DNA of 64,000 nt from an uncultured Prevotellaceae bacterium (GCA_902782305.1 CACZMV010000020.1:1-64000), one strand, 5' to 3'; counted from the first letter of the stretch, positions 17,397 through 26,098 are shown. The notes: generated from the sequence alone by a model not told the origin. Translations and numbers: made by a program.

Positions 17397-18101
17397 ATGA
17401 TAAGAGTGAAACATATGTATATACTGTGGCTGCTGCTTGTGATGAGTAGCGCCACAGTTTTTTCAGCCAATTACCCAAAGGTATTTGGAAACGACTGGAC
17501 ATCTGCAATAAACTATGTGAAGGAGCATCACGACGAATGGAGTAGGGAGTTTGAGCAATTTGACGTCGACCCTCGGTTGGCAGTGGCGATTGTCTTCCCC
17601 GAACTTATCCGCTATTCCATGTGGCAAGATGAGATAGAACGTGCTGCGGTTAATGGATTGTACGTCAGCAAGGGCACAGATGGGGCTAACTTCTCCATAG
17701 GTCGTTTCCAGATGAAGCCCTCGTTTGCGGAAGAGATAGAACAGGAATGGAACCGCTCCTCATTGTCGAAAGAATATGGTTTTGTGTTTAATCTGCAACA
17801 AAACAACGAGGCCCGGCGATCGCGCATCCGACGACTCAGCAATATGCAGGGACAATGTCGTTATCTGGCAATCTTCATCCGCCTTTTGCAACAACGCCAT
17901 CCACAGCTCGAACAATTGTCCGAGAAGGAACAGGTGTGTTTTCTTGCAACAGCCTATAACCGTTCTTTTACAGCATCTTTCCAACAAATCAAGAAGATTC
18001 AGCATGAACGCCATTTCCACACCGATGTCATCAAGACACATAGTACTTGTCTTTATTGTTATGCTGACATCGCCTTTGTAGCCTATAGAATGCTTAGATA
18101 A
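17397..18101 (+). CDS. secreted lysozyme-like / lytic-transglycosylase-like protein
   Basis: A 234-residue exported protein with an N-terminal signal peptide (hydrophobic 'YILWLLLVMSSATVFS'). The body has a lysozyme-like layout: a putative catalytic Glu in 'VFPELIRYS' about 70 residues in, then 'FSIGRFQMKPSFA', which resembles the 'GxxQ' part of goose-type lysozymes and transglycosylases, and late 'FLATAYNRS'. Peptidoglycan cleavage is the likely role, but the match is by motif only. Last gene of the operon with the OmpA-like and coiled-coil proteins, which fits a cell-wall function under the adjacent two-component system. Confidence 0.7.
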   Translation: MIRVKHMYILWLLLVMSSATVFSANYPKVFGNDWTSAINYVKEHHDEWSREFEQFDVDPRLAVAIVFPELIRYSMWQDEIERAAVNGLYVSKGTDGANFSIGRFQMKPSFAEEIEQEWNRSSLSKEYGFVFNLQQNNEARRSRIRRLSNMQGQCRYLAIFIRLLQQRHPQLEQLSEKEQVCFLATAYNRSFTASFQQIKKIQHERHFHTDVIKTHSTCLYCYADIAFVAYRMLR

Positions 18102-18132
18102 TCCTTTTAGAAACAAAAAAGTTGTTTTTTAT

Positions 18133-18163
18133 TTTGCGTTTTCCTTAATTTACACTACCTTTG
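18133..18163 (+). promoter_or_regulatory. promoter of the B12 operon
   Basis: TTTG at 18133-18136 and TACCTTTG at 18156-18163 with a 19-bp spacer, immediately upstream of the cobalamin riboswitch. Confidence 0.75.
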
Positions 18164-18171
18164 CACTCGCA

Positions 18172-18308
18172 TTAGGTAAGGGAATGGGGTGAGAATCCTC
18201 AACTGTCCCGCAGCTGTAAGCGGTCATTAGCGGTGTAAGCACTAAAGTCACTGATATTTTTGGGAAGACGCTTGCTACCGGACTGTAAGTCAGAAGACCT
18301 CCTCTTGC
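18172..18308 (+). ncRNA. cobalamin riboswitch
   Basis: Conserved blocks of the cobalamin aptamer appear in order: 'GGGAA....GGTGAGAATCC', 'ACTGTCCCGCAGCTGTAAGCGG', and the B12-box-like 'AAGTCAGAAGACCT'. It lies directly between a promoter and a BtuB-like receptor operon, so it should reduce B12 uptake gene expression when cobalamin is abundant. Exact ends are approximate. The downstream region 18371-18420 can fold into two competing hairpins. Confidence 0.93.
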
Positions 18309-18370
18309 ATCAATGCACTTTTCAGACCTCTGGGGTTAGGTCGAAGGTGCGAATACGTGTATTATTATAT

Positions 18371-18420
18371 TAAGTCTCGGGGAGACTTATGTCGTGAGAC
18401 ACGAATCTCCCCACCTTTTT
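18371..18420 (+). terminator. riboswitch expression platform: terminator and competing hairpin
   Basis: GGGGAGA (18379-18385) pairs with TCTCCCC (18406-18412), followed by TTTTT: an intrinsic terminator. Alternatively TAAGTCTC (18371-18378) pairs with GAGACTTA (18382-18389), which uses bases of the terminator's left arm. The two folds exclude each other, as expected for a transcriptional switch. Confidence 0.7.
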
Positions 18421-18582
18421 AAATGAGAAATGAGAAGTGAGAAATGAGAAATGAAATAATTGACAATGGCATGTCGCTGTGTTCTTTTCTTTGGAGATCG
18501 CTACGCGAGAAGCTTCGTGTAGCACATTTCTTCATTTCTTCATTTGCATTTCTCATTTCTTTCATTTCTCATTTCTCATTTG
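18421..18582. repeat. inverted pair of heptamer arrays
   Basis: Five AAATGAG-type heptamers at 18421-18455 and an inverted, less regular array (CTCATTT type) at 18526-18582. The segments 18435-18457 and 18559-18581 are complementary at 21 of 23 positions. The left arm covers the first in-frame ATG (18444) of the receptor gene; the right arm encodes the hydrophobic core of its signal peptide. Confidence 0.75.
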
Positions 18583-20540
18583 CCTATGCTCAGCAGCCCC
18601 AACGCAGTCGTTTTGACAGCATCCAGCACGTGGATGAGGTTGTTGTTACGTCGCGCTATAACCATAAAGAGGTGATTCCGTCGCAGACACTGACGGGCGA
18701 ACAATTGGAGAAGCTATCGTCGAACTCGGTGGCTGACGCCCTGCGCTATTTCTCGGGTCTGCAACTGAAAGACTATGGTGGTGTAGGCGGTATCAAGACG
18801 GTGAACATCCGTTCGATGGGTACGAACCATCTGGGCATCAGTTACGATGGTGTGGAACTGGGCAATGCGCAGAACGGACAGATAGACTTGGGACAATTCT
18901 CGTTGGACAATGTGGAGGAAATCACGTTGTTCAACGGACAGAAGAGTGCCATTCTGCAACCAGCCAGTGACTTTGGACATGCAGGAGCCATCTATATCCG
19001 CACGCGAGCTCCCCGCTTTGAGGAAGGCAAGAACTATAACCTGCGGTTCAAGGCGAAATATGGGTCGAGCGATTTGTTCCGTTTCTCAGCACTTTGGGAA
19101 CAACGATTGAGTCAACGGGTGTCTTCGTCGCTTTCGGCTGAGGTGCTGACAGCCAGTGGAAAATATAAGTTCCGCTATCTTCGCAAGAAACAAGACGGTT
19201 CGGTGGCTTACGACACGACGGCCACTCGCCAGAATGGTGATATCTGGGCAGTGAGGGCGGAAGGCAATCTGCATGGAATGATCAATGAAGGCTTCTGGAA
19301 ATTTAAGGTATATACGTATCACTCGGAGCGAGGCATTCCTGGTGCCATCGTGAACAACGTGTGGCGCAGGGGCGAGCGACAGTGGGACCATAACACCTTT
19401 ACGCAAGCCCGTTTCCAAAAGAGCATTGGCGAGAAGTTTACCACGCAGGCTGTGGCCAAGTATGCCTATTACAACACCCGCTATGTGAACAGGGACCCGA
19501 GTCAGTTGCAGGTGGACAACACCTATAAGCAGCAGGAGTTTTATTTCTCGACGTCGAATGTCTATAACATTTTGCCTGAATGGAGTGCCTCGCTGAGCTA
19601 CGACTTCCGTTGGAACAAGTTGGATGCTGACATGCGCCAGTTTGTGTATCCCCACAGATTCAGCAACTACGTGTCGCTGGCAACGGCCTTGAACCTGGAC
19701 TGGATGAAAGTGCAGGGCTCAGTGCTGATGACGACGGTGAAAGACCATGTGAAGTATGCTCTGTCGCCTGAGTCGAAGGTGGAATATACGCCCGCCCTGT
19801 TTATGAACATCTATCCGTTTGCATCGCGCGAACTCTCCGTTCGTCTGTATGCCAAGAAAAGCTTCCGCATGCCTACGTTCAACGACCTTTATTATACGGA
19901 TATCGGCAATGCGCAGTTGGAACCGGAAACAGCCCTTCAGTATAATGGCGGACTGAGTTACGATCATCAGTGGGATAGTGGATTGGTGCGCTATTTCCAC
20001 TTGCAGGCAGATGCATATTACAATACGGTACACGACAAGATAGTGGCTTATCCGAAAGGACAGCAGTTCCGATGGACGATGCTGAATCTGGGTAAGGTGC
20101 ACATCAAGGGAATAGACGTGGAAACGGAACTGACCATGGTTCCAGTGAGAGGACTGTTGGTAACGGGCAGGCTGCAATACACCTATCAGGATGCAAGGGA
20201 TGTGACGAATCCGCAGGATGCTTTCTACAAGCACCAGATACCTTACATTCCTTGGCATTCCGGTTCGGCTATCCTGAACGTGCAGTATCACAACTGGGAC
20301 TTGAACTACTCGTTTATCTATGCGGGCGAACGATATAACCAGCAGGAGAACATCAAGTATAACTACATGCAGCCGTGGTATACGAGCGACTTGTCGCTAT
20401 CGCGACAGTTTAGCGTTAAGAGTTTAGCGTTTAGAGTGATGCTGGAGGTGAACAACCTGTTCTCGCAAGACTACGACGTGATATTGAACTATCCGATGCC
20501 TAAGCGCAACTACGGTATAACATTAGACGTGAAGATATGA
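18444..20540 (+). CDS. btuB: TonB-dependent cobalamin receptor, BtuB-like
   Basis: About 690 residues: signal peptide, TonB-box-like 'VDEVVVTS', plug domain ('VADALRYFSGLQLKDYGG', 'VNIRSMGTNHLGISYDGVEL') and a 22-strand-type barrel ending in 'NYGITLDVKI'. It should import cobalamin across the outer membrane with TonB energy. The riboswitch upstream and btuG/F/C-type genes downstream support B12 as substrate. The start may be ATG 18444 or ATG 18471 (MSLCSF); the latter is outside the repeat stem. The signal-peptide core is encoded by the inverted heptamer array. A second heptamer array lies in frame at 20408-20435. The stop overlaps the next start by 4 nt. Confidence 0.92.
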   Translation: MRNEIIDNGMSLCSFLWRSLREKLRVAHFFISSFAFLISFISHFSFAYAQQPQRSRFDSIQHVDEVVVTSRYNHKEVIPSQTLTGEQLEKLSSNSVADALRYFSGLQLKDYGGVGGIKTVNIRSMGTNHLGISYDGVELGNAQNGQIDLGQFSLDNVEEITLFNGQKSAILQPASDFGHAGAIYIRTRAPRFEEGKNYNLRFKAKYGSSDLFRFSALWEQRLSQRVSSSLSAEVLTASGKYKFRYLRKKQDGSVAYDTTATRQNGDIWAVRAEGNLHGMINEGFWKFKVYTYHSERGIPGAIVNNVWRRGERQWDHNTFTQARFQKSIGEKFTTQAVAKYAYYNTRYVNRDPSQLQVDNTYKQQEFYFSTSNVYNILPEWSASLSYDFRWNKLDADMRQFVYPHRFSNYVSLATALNLDWMKVQGSVLMTTVKDHVKYALSPESKVEYTPALFMNIYPFASRELSVRLYAKKSFRMPTFNDLYYTDIGNAQLEPETALQYNGGLSYDHQWDSGLVRYFHLQADAYYNTVHDKIVAYPKGQQFRWTMLNLGKVHIKGIDVETELTMVPVRGLLVTGRLQYTYQDARDVTNPQDAFYKHQIPYIPWHSGSAILNVQYHNWDLNYSFIYAGERYNQQENIKYNYMQPWYTSDLSLSRQFSVKSLAFRVMLEVNNLFSQDYDVILNYPMPKRNYGITLDVKI
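20408..20435. repeat. GTTTAGM heptamer repeat inside btuB
   Basis: Four tandem 7-bp units (GTTTAGC, GTTAAGA, GTTTAGC, GTTTAGA) within the coding region, encoding part of a late barrel strand (FSVKSLAFRV). Seven is not a multiple of three, so each unit is read in a different frame. Confidence 0.7.
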
Positions 20541-21694
20541 AGCGACACCTTATTATATATATAGCCCTGTTGTTGAGCATCGTCGGTTGTCGGACGGACG
20601 ACTATATCGTCTATATGGAAGACGAGGACATCGGCATCAAGACCGAACCAACGGATGTGCTCGGCATGTATGTGCTGAACGAGGGTAACATGGGTTCGAA
20701 CAAATGTACGTTGGACTATCTTGACCTTTCGGGCGAGACAGCTCACTATCTGCGTAACATCTATGCAGAGCGCAATCCTAGTGAGGTGAAGGAACTAGGC
20801 GATGTAGGCAACGATGCGAAGATATACGGTTCGCGGTTGTGGCTGGTCATCAACTGCTCGAACAAGGTGGAGGTGCTGAGGGCGAGTGATGCCGTGAAGA
20901 TAGGAAAAATAGACGTGCCTAATTGTCGCTATGTGACTTTCCACAAGGGCTATGCCTATGTCAGTTCGTACGTTGGACCAGTGAGTGTAAGTCAGGATGC
21001 TCCGTTGGGCGAGGTGTACAAGATAGACACGCTGACACTGCAGACGGTGGCAAAGGTGACGGTGGGTTATCAGCCAGAGGAAATGGCGGTAATCGACGAT
21101 AAGCTGTATGTGGCGAATAGTGGCGGTTATATGGTGCCTGATTACGACCACACCGTTAGCGTGATTGACCTGAAGACGTTTACGGAGGAACGGAAGATAG
21201 ATGTGGCCGTAAACTTGCATCGTTGCAGAGCCGACCAATACGGACAGTTGTGGGTTAGTTCGCGAGGCGACTATTATGAGGAACCCTCGCATCTGTGCTG
21301 GTTGCAGCGGGATGTCAACGGACAGATGCACAAAATGGGAAGGATTGATGTGCCTATATCAGATATATGTATCGTAGGCGACTCGTTGTATTTCATCGGT
21401 GTGCAGTTCAACTATAACACAATGAAGAACGAGCGGACACTGGGCATTATTGATGTGACGACGCACGAGGTGACGAACAACCGCTTGACAACAGCGCCGG
21501 AGGCGGATGCCATGATTCAACCTTACGGCATCATCGTCAATCCGAATGAGCGCGACTTCTACCTGATGGATGCGAAGAACTACGTGTCGAGTGGTGACTT
21601 GCTGCACTTCAAGAAAGACGGCACATTCGACTATAAGGTGCGAACGGGAGATATTCCTGCCCACGCCGTATTTTTAACGAAACCCAAGAAATGA
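20537..21694 (+). CDS. btuG: BtuG-like surface beta-propeller lipoprotein
   Basis: A 385-residue lipoprotein (lipobox IVGC) made of repeated beta-propeller blades of the YncE/DUF5074 type ('GMYVLNEGNMGSN', 'VEVLRASDAVKIGKIDVP', 'HTVSVIDLKTFTEERKIDV'). Bacteroides BtuG is a surface lipoprotein of this fold that binds cobalamin very tightly and passes it to BtuB. Position directly after a BtuB-like receptor and behind a cobalamin riboswitch supports the same role. Translationally coupled to both neighbours by ATGA-type overlaps. BtuG identity is inferred from fold and context. Confidence 0.82.
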   Translation: MKRHLIIYIALLLSIVGCRTDDYIVYMEDEDIGIKTEPTDVLGMYVLNEGNMGSNKCTLDYLDLSGETAHYLRNIYAERNPSEVKELGDVGNDAKIYGSRLWLVINCSNKVEVLRASDAVKIGKIDVPNCRYVTFHKGYAYVSSYVGPVSVSQDAPLGEVYKIDTLTLQTVAKVTVGYQPEEMAVIDDKLYVANSGGYMVPDYDHTVSVIDLKTFTEERKIDVAVNLHRCRADQYGQLWVSSRGDYYEEPSHLCWLQRDVNGQMHKMGRIDVPISDICIVGDSLYFIGVQFNYNTMKNERTLGIIDVTTHEVTNNRLTTAPEADAMIQPYGIIVNPNERDFYLMDAKNYVSSGDLLHFKKDGTFDYKVRTGDIPAHAVFLTKPKK

Positions 21695-22788
21695 TGAAAA
21701 AGATATTGATGATATTAGCCCTGATGGGCACGTTGACTGCTGAGGCTCAACGCATGGACGATGTGACAGATCACTCGAAATATATCAAGGTGGTGGATGA
21801 GTATGTGCCAGCACCTGGGCAATTTATAAATACCATGCCGCCGTATGAGGAAGGCGATGATGCAAATAAAATGGCGCAGAAGTGCACAGAATATCTGGCC
21901 AATAATCAGAGGGACATGGTTTGTCTGGGCGGTTATGGCGGTTACATCACTTTCCACTTCGACCATTCCATCGCGAATGTAAAAGGACAAAAAGATGTGT
22001 TGATTCTGGGAAATTGTACTTTCGAAAACAATAGTGAGCCAGGAATAGTCATGGTGTCAAAGGACGTGAATAATAATGGGCTTCCTGACGATCCGTGGTA
22101 TGAACTGAAAGGCAGTGCCGATGTGGACAGTGTGGGCAAGGTGGTTTATGGTTACAGCATCACTTATTCACGACCCATCACAGAAGAATATGACGGAAAG
22201 ACGAGTGAAATCAGCAAAGATATCACGATAGAAAAGTATATTCCTTGGGAAGATAATAGGGGTGGCGCTGGCTATATGCATAAGAACAGATTTCACGAAC
22301 AGACATATTATCCTCAATGGGTTAGCGAAAACCAGATAACTTTTGGAGAGCAGACGCTGTTGCCACGAAACGCCACAAATACTGGAAGCTATACTCAGGA
22401 GAATTGGTTGCTGAAATCGTTGGCATGGGGCTATGTTGATAACAAACCGAATGCGGACCAAGATGCTTCCAGCTTTGATTTCGACAATGCCGTTGAGGTA
22501 GTGAGTCGTACTCCTGTGGAAATAGATTTCGTTGACTTTATCCGTGTTTATACTGGAATTAACCAGGATTGCGGATGGATAGGCGAAACATCAACAGAGA
22601 TTATGGGTGCCGAAGACCTGCATTTGGATACTTCTATCCAAAGAATAAAAGATGCACTGGCTGGTGTGGAAAGTATAAAGAAAGAGACAACGACTGATGG
22701 TGAGTTCTACGACCTGCAAGGCAGGAAGATAAAGGCTCCAGGTAAAGGTCTTTATATCAAGAACGGAAAGAAATACATTATCAAATAA
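21691..22788 (+). CDS. secreted surface protein of the B12 operon
   Basis: A 365-residue exported protein: signal peptide (ILALMGTLTAEAQ), a beta-rich body with 'GGYGGYITFHFDHSI' and 'GLPDDPWYELKGS', and a C-terminal tail 'YDLQGRKIKAPGKGLYIKNG' of the kind found on many secreted Prevotella proteins, where it resembles a sorting or adhesion tail. No enzyme motif. Proteins of this type occur in Bacteroidetes B12 loci, probably at the cell surface, but the exact task is unknown. ATGA overlap with the preceding gene. Confidence 0.75.
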   Translation: MMKKILMILALMGTLTAEAQRMDDVTDHSKYIKVVDEYVPAPGQFINTMPPYEEGDDANKMAQKCTEYLANNQRDMVCLGGYGGYITFHFDHSIANVKGQKDVLILGNCTFENNSEPGIVMVSKDVNNNGLPDDPWYELKGSADVDSVGKVVYGYSITYSRPITEEYDGKTSEISKDITIEKYIPWEDNRGGAGYMHKNRFHEQTYYPQWVSENQITFGEQTLLPRNATNTGSYTQENWLLKSLAWGYVDNKPNADQDASSFDFDNAVEVVSRTPVEIDFVDFIRVYTGINQDCGWIGETSTEIMGAEDLHLDTSIQRIKDALAGVESIKKETTTDGEFYDLQGRKIKAPGKGLYIKNGKKYIIK

Positions 22789-22822
22789 ACTTTTTTATTT
22801 AATTCATTAAAATACTATCATT

Positions 22823-23638
22823 ATGAAAAAACAACTGTTTTTTGTCGCTGCCGCATTCGTAACCATGGCAGCATTCACATCTTGTTCTGAAGTTGACAAC
22901 CCAGGCACTCCTACTGGCCAGATTCGTGTGTTGACCTTCGAGGATTCAGACTGGAAAGCTGGTAAGAACTACATCGGCCAGCAGAGCTGGACTTCACTGA
23001 TTGACAATCCCCAGTATGGTGGTGCATTGCTCTATCCAGAGGATGACGAAGCAACTATCTATCAGTGGGCAGACTTGAACAACACCTACCTGGCTCATGA
23101 GCTTTGCAATGGTTATATGGACAAGGCTTACTGGGGTGGCGGACATGCTGTTTCAAACTATGTCAGCGAGGATTACACAAAGGCCAGCTACTCGCAGCAG
23201 TTGGAAATTCCTGCAGCAGGAGGTCATAACGGTTCTAAGAACTTCTGTGTTCACAATGGTTATGCATCATATCCTGGCGCTCCACTGCCAACACTCTATT
23301 TTGCTAATGGCGAGGAGCACGTGATTGACCACATGTATGTAATCAACACTAGCTATGCATTGAACGACATGACCAATCCATATACTACTTTCAAGAAGGA
23401 TGAGGACTGGTTTAAGATTGTGGCTAAGGGCTACGACAAGCAGGGTAATGCCACTGGCGTTGCTGAGTTCTATCTGGCTAAGGATGGTAAGTTCGTAACA
23501 GAGTGGACCAAGTTTGACCTGACCGGTCTGGGTAAAGTTCAGAAGGTGGAGTTTGACATGGAAGGTTCATGCGTTAATGCATGGGGCTTGAGCACTCCTG
23601 CTTACTTTGCTTACGACGACGTAGCTGTAGTATTCTAA
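22823..23638 (+). CDS. DUF4465-type lipoprotein of the B12 operon (BtuH-like candidate)
   Basis: A 271-residue lipoprotein with lipobox FTSC and a DUF4465-like beta-sandwich: 'LTFEDSDWKAG', 'WGGGHAVSNY', 'VHNGYASYPGAPLPTLYF', and the closing 'AYFAYDDVAVVF'. DUF4465 proteins recur in Bacteroidetes cobalamin-uptake loci; surface B12-binding proteins named BtuH have been described there, and this gene is a candidate for that role by position. I did not verify the homology. It stops 3 nt before btuF. Confidence 0.72.
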   Translation: MKKQLFFVAAAFVTMAAFTSCSEVDNPGTPTGQIRVLTFEDSDWKAGKNYIGQQSWTSLIDNPQYGGALLYPEDDEATIYQWADLNNTYLAHELCNGYMDKAYWGGGHAVSNYVSEDYTKASYSQQLEIPAAGGHNGSKNFCVHNGYASYPGAPLPTLYFANGEEHVIDHMYVINTSYALNDMTNPYTTFKKDEDWFKIVAKGYDKQGNATGVAEFYLAKDGKFVTEWTKFDLTGLGKVQKVEFDMEGSCVNAWGLSTPAYFAYDDVAVVF

Positions 23639-23641
23639 TAA

Positions 23642-24763
23642 ATGCACAAACTCTTTTTAATAATACTCACAACGGTGTTGCTATCGTCTTGTGGCAGACA
23701 AACTGCTGCACAACAGGACGGTGGTGACACCGTTGCTTTCAAGTATGCACGAAAACTGACGGTGGTGCGCCACGACGGATATACCGAAGTAACCCTGCAG
23801 AACCCTTGGAGAGAAGGCAAGGTGTTGCACCGTTATGTTTTGGTGCCATCGGATGCGAATGTGTCGCAACCTCTTCCCGAAGGAACCGTTATCCGTACTC
23901 CGTTGAAGCGCAGTGTGGTGTTCACAACGGTACATTGTGCTTTGTTGCAGATGTTGCATGAAGAGGACAAGATAGCTGGTGTGGCAGACTTGAAATATAT
24001 CAAAATTCCCTTTATCCACGAACAGGTGGAGAAAGGTCGCATCACGGACTGTGGTGATGCCATGAGTCCGGTCATTGAGAAAATCATAGACCAGCATCCT
24101 GATGCTATTTTCCTGTCGCCCTTTGAGAATAGCGGTGGTTATGGAAAAGTAGAGGATATCGATATTCCGCTGATAGAATGTGCGGAGTATATGGAGGCGA
24201 CGCCGTTGGCTCGTGCAGAATGGATGCGTTTTTACGGAATGCTTTTCGGTTGTGAGCAGCGTGCCGACAGTTTGTTTGCGGTGGTTGACAGCTGTTATCA
24301 AGCGCTGAAAGAAGTGGCAAAGACCTCGAAAATACAGCGCTCTGTCGTATTGGATAAGGTGACGGGTTCGGTTTGGTATGTTCCGGGAGGACATAGCACC
24401 ATCGGACAAATGTTGAAAGACGCGCAGAGCCAGTATCCATGGGCAGACGATGAGCATAGCGGTAGCGTGTCACTGCCTTTTGAAACGGTGTTGGAAAGGG
24501 CAGGAGAGTGCGATGTTTGGCTGTTCCGCTATAGCAGTGATCATCCAATAACTTATCGTGAACTGTTGAGTGAGCATCATGGTTATAATCAGTTTAAGGC
24601 TTTCCGAAAAAAGGAGGCGTATGGCTGTAATGTGGAGCTGTCGTTGTTCTACGAAGAGGCACCGTTCCGTCCGGACTGGTTGCTGACTGACTTCATAAAA
24701 ATGTTACATCCAGATATACTGAATCTGCCGCCTTTGCGTTATTATCAGAAAATAGGTGAGTAA
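23642..24763 (+). CDS. btuF: cobalamin ABC transporter substrate-binding protein
   Basis: A 373-residue lipoprotein (lipobox LSSC) of the helical-backbone metal/B12-binding class: 'LHEEDKIAGVADLKYIK' in the first lobe, 'HPDAIFLSPF' and 'IPLIECAEYMEATPLARAEW' before the linker helix, and 'VPGGHSTIGQMLKDA' in the second lobe. It would hand cobalamin from the periplasm to the permease encoded next. The permease start overlaps its end by 8 nt. Substrate is inferred from the riboswitch and operon. Confidence 0.85.
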   Translation: MHKLFLIILTTVLLSSCGRQTAAQQDGGDTVAFKYARKLTVVRHDGYTEVTLQNPWREGKVLHRYVLVPSDANVSQPLPEGTVIRTPLKRSVVFTTVHCALLQMLHEEDKIAGVADLKYIKIPFIHEQVEKGRITDCGDAMSPVIEKIIDQHPDAIFLSPFENSGGYGKVEDIDIPLIECAEYMEATPLARAEWMRFYGMLFGCEQRADSLFAVVDSCYQALKEVAKTSKIQRSVVLDKVTGSVWYVPGGHSTIGQMLKDAQSQYPWADDEHSGSVSLPFETVLERAGECDVWLFRYSSDHPITYRELLSEHHGYNQFKAFRKKEAYGCNVELSLFYEEAPFRPDWLLTDFIKMLHPDILNLPPLRYYQKIGE

Positions 24764-25766
24764 AGGAACAACATATTGTCTGCTGTTGGGCATTGTCATC
24801 TTTGTGCTCTTCGCCCTGAACATCTTTGTGGGTTCAGTGTCAATTCCTGTTGCAGATACTTTGCGCATATTGATTGGCGATGAGGTGAAACCTTCGTGGC
24901 AATATATCATTCTGGAATCGCGACTGCCTCAGGCTATCACGGCACTGTTGGCTGGTGGAGCACTGGCTGTGAGCGGATTGATGTTGCAGACTGCTTTCCG
25001 TAATCCGTTGGCTGGTCCCAGTGTTTTTGGCATTAACAGTGGTGCAGGTTTGGGCGTGGCTTTGGTGATGTTGCTGTTAGGCGGTAGTTTTTCTGCCGGT
25101 TCCGTGAGCGTGTCAGGTTTTGTGGCAGTATTGGTTGCTGCTTTTATCGGTGCAATGACGGTAATGGTAATCATCTTCTTTTTCTCTACGTTGGTGCGCA
25201 ACAATGTTATGTTGCTCATCATCGGCATCATGATAGGTTATATCTCCAACTCAGCCATCTCGTTGCTCAACTTCTTCGCTACTGACGAGGGGGTGAAGTC
25301 GTATATGGTTTGGGGAATGGGTTCGTTTGGTGGTGTGTCTATGCGCATGATGCCAGCTTTCGCTATCGTCACACTGTTCGGATTGTTTGGCAGTGTGTTG
25401 TTGATTAAACCACTGAATGCCCTGATGCTTGGCGATCGCTATGCGGAGAATCTGGGCGTAAATATTGTGAAGGTGCGCAACTGGTTGTTGGTGGTTACGG
25501 GTTTGTTGACTGCGATTGTCACTGCGTTCTGTGGTCCCGTAGCTTTTATCGGACTGGCTGTTCCGCACATTGCTCGTCTGATGCTTCGAACGGATAATCA
25601 TCGTTCGCTATTACCCGCCACAATCTTAATGGGAAGTATTGTCGCCTTGATGTGTAATCTGCTCTGTGTGTTGCCGGGCGAGAGTGGGGTAATCCCTCTT
25701 AATGCCGTAACTCCTTTAATTGGTGCACCAGTGATTATTTACGTCATTATTAAGGGAAATAAATAA
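24756..25766 (+). CDS. btuC: FecCD/BtuC-family ABC permease
   Basis: A 336-residue polytopic membrane protein with about ten hydrophobic segments and the family signatures 'SRLPQAITALLAGGALAVSG', 'NPLAGPSVFGINSGAG' and 'GPVAFIGLAVPHIAR'. It forms the inner-membrane channel for cobalamin with a BtuD-type ATPase, but no ATPase gene follows; the next feature is a tRNA with its own promoter. Starts with GTG at 24756, inside the end of btuF. Confidence 0.9.
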   Translation: MSKGTTYCLLLGIVIFVLFALNIFVGSVSIPVADTLRILIGDEVKPSWQYIILESRLPQAITALLAGGALAVSGLMLQTAFRNPLAGPSVFGINSGAGLGVALVMLLLGGSFSAGSVSVSGFVAVLVAAFIGAMTVMVIIFFFSTLVRNNVMLLIIGIMIGYISNSAISLLNFFATDEGVKSYMVWGMGSFGGVSMRMMPAFAIVTLFGLFGSVLLIKPLNALMLGDRYAENLGVNIVKVRNWLLVVTGLLTAIVTAFCGPVAFIGLAVPHIARLMLRTDNHRSLLPATILMGSIVALMCNLLCVLPGESGVIPLNAVTPLIGAPVIIYVIIKGNK

Positions 25767-25822
25767 TTAAATAGGACAAATTCCGAGGATTTTGCACTTT
25801 TTTCTAAAAAAGTTGCAGAAAT

Positions 25823-25854
25823 ATTTGGCAGTTACATAAAAAGTCCGTACCTTT
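25823..25854 (+). promoter_or_regulatory. tRNA-Arg promoter
   Basis: TTTG at 25823-25826 and TACCTTTG at 25847-25854 with a 20-bp spacer, upstream of the tRNA. Confidence 0.7.
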
Positions 25855-25920
25855 GCATCCGCAAATCAGAAATCGACCGCTGCGTTTAGCGCAAGTCGGA
25901 ATAGAAGAGGAGCCAAACGA

Positions 25921-25994
25921 GGTTCCGTAGCTCAACTGAATAGAGCATCTGACTACGGATCAGAAGGTTGTGGGTTTGAATCCCGCCGGAATCA
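25921..25994 (+). tRNA. tRNA-Arg (ACG)
   Basis: A 74-nt cloverleaf: acceptor GGTTCCG/CGGAATC with discriminator A, anticodon stem TCTGA/TCAGA enclosing the loop CTACGGA (anticodon ACG), and T-loop TTTGAAT. The CCA end is not encoded. A large hairpin terminator follows at once. Confidence 0.93.
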
Positions 25995-26056
25995 CAAACG
26001 AAAGAAAAAGACCGAGCAAAGTTTACTTTAGCTTGGTCTTTTTCTTTTGTTTGTGA
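25994..26056 (+). terminator. long hairpin terminator after the tRNA
   Basis: CACAAACGAAAGAAAAAGACC pairs almost completely with a downstream copy reading GGTCTTTTTCTTTTGTTTGTG; the loop region contains GTTTAC. The stem has more than 20 pairs with few mismatches. Confidence 0.85.
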
Positions 26057-26098
26057 CCATTAGCCCGTGGCAGGGCTAAGGGTTCGACAAAGTCAATT

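Noticed and set aside
19086-20291. Two minus-strand frames (about 190 codons each) inside btuB
   Set aside because: They are complementary to clear receptor barrel sequence and have no start signals.
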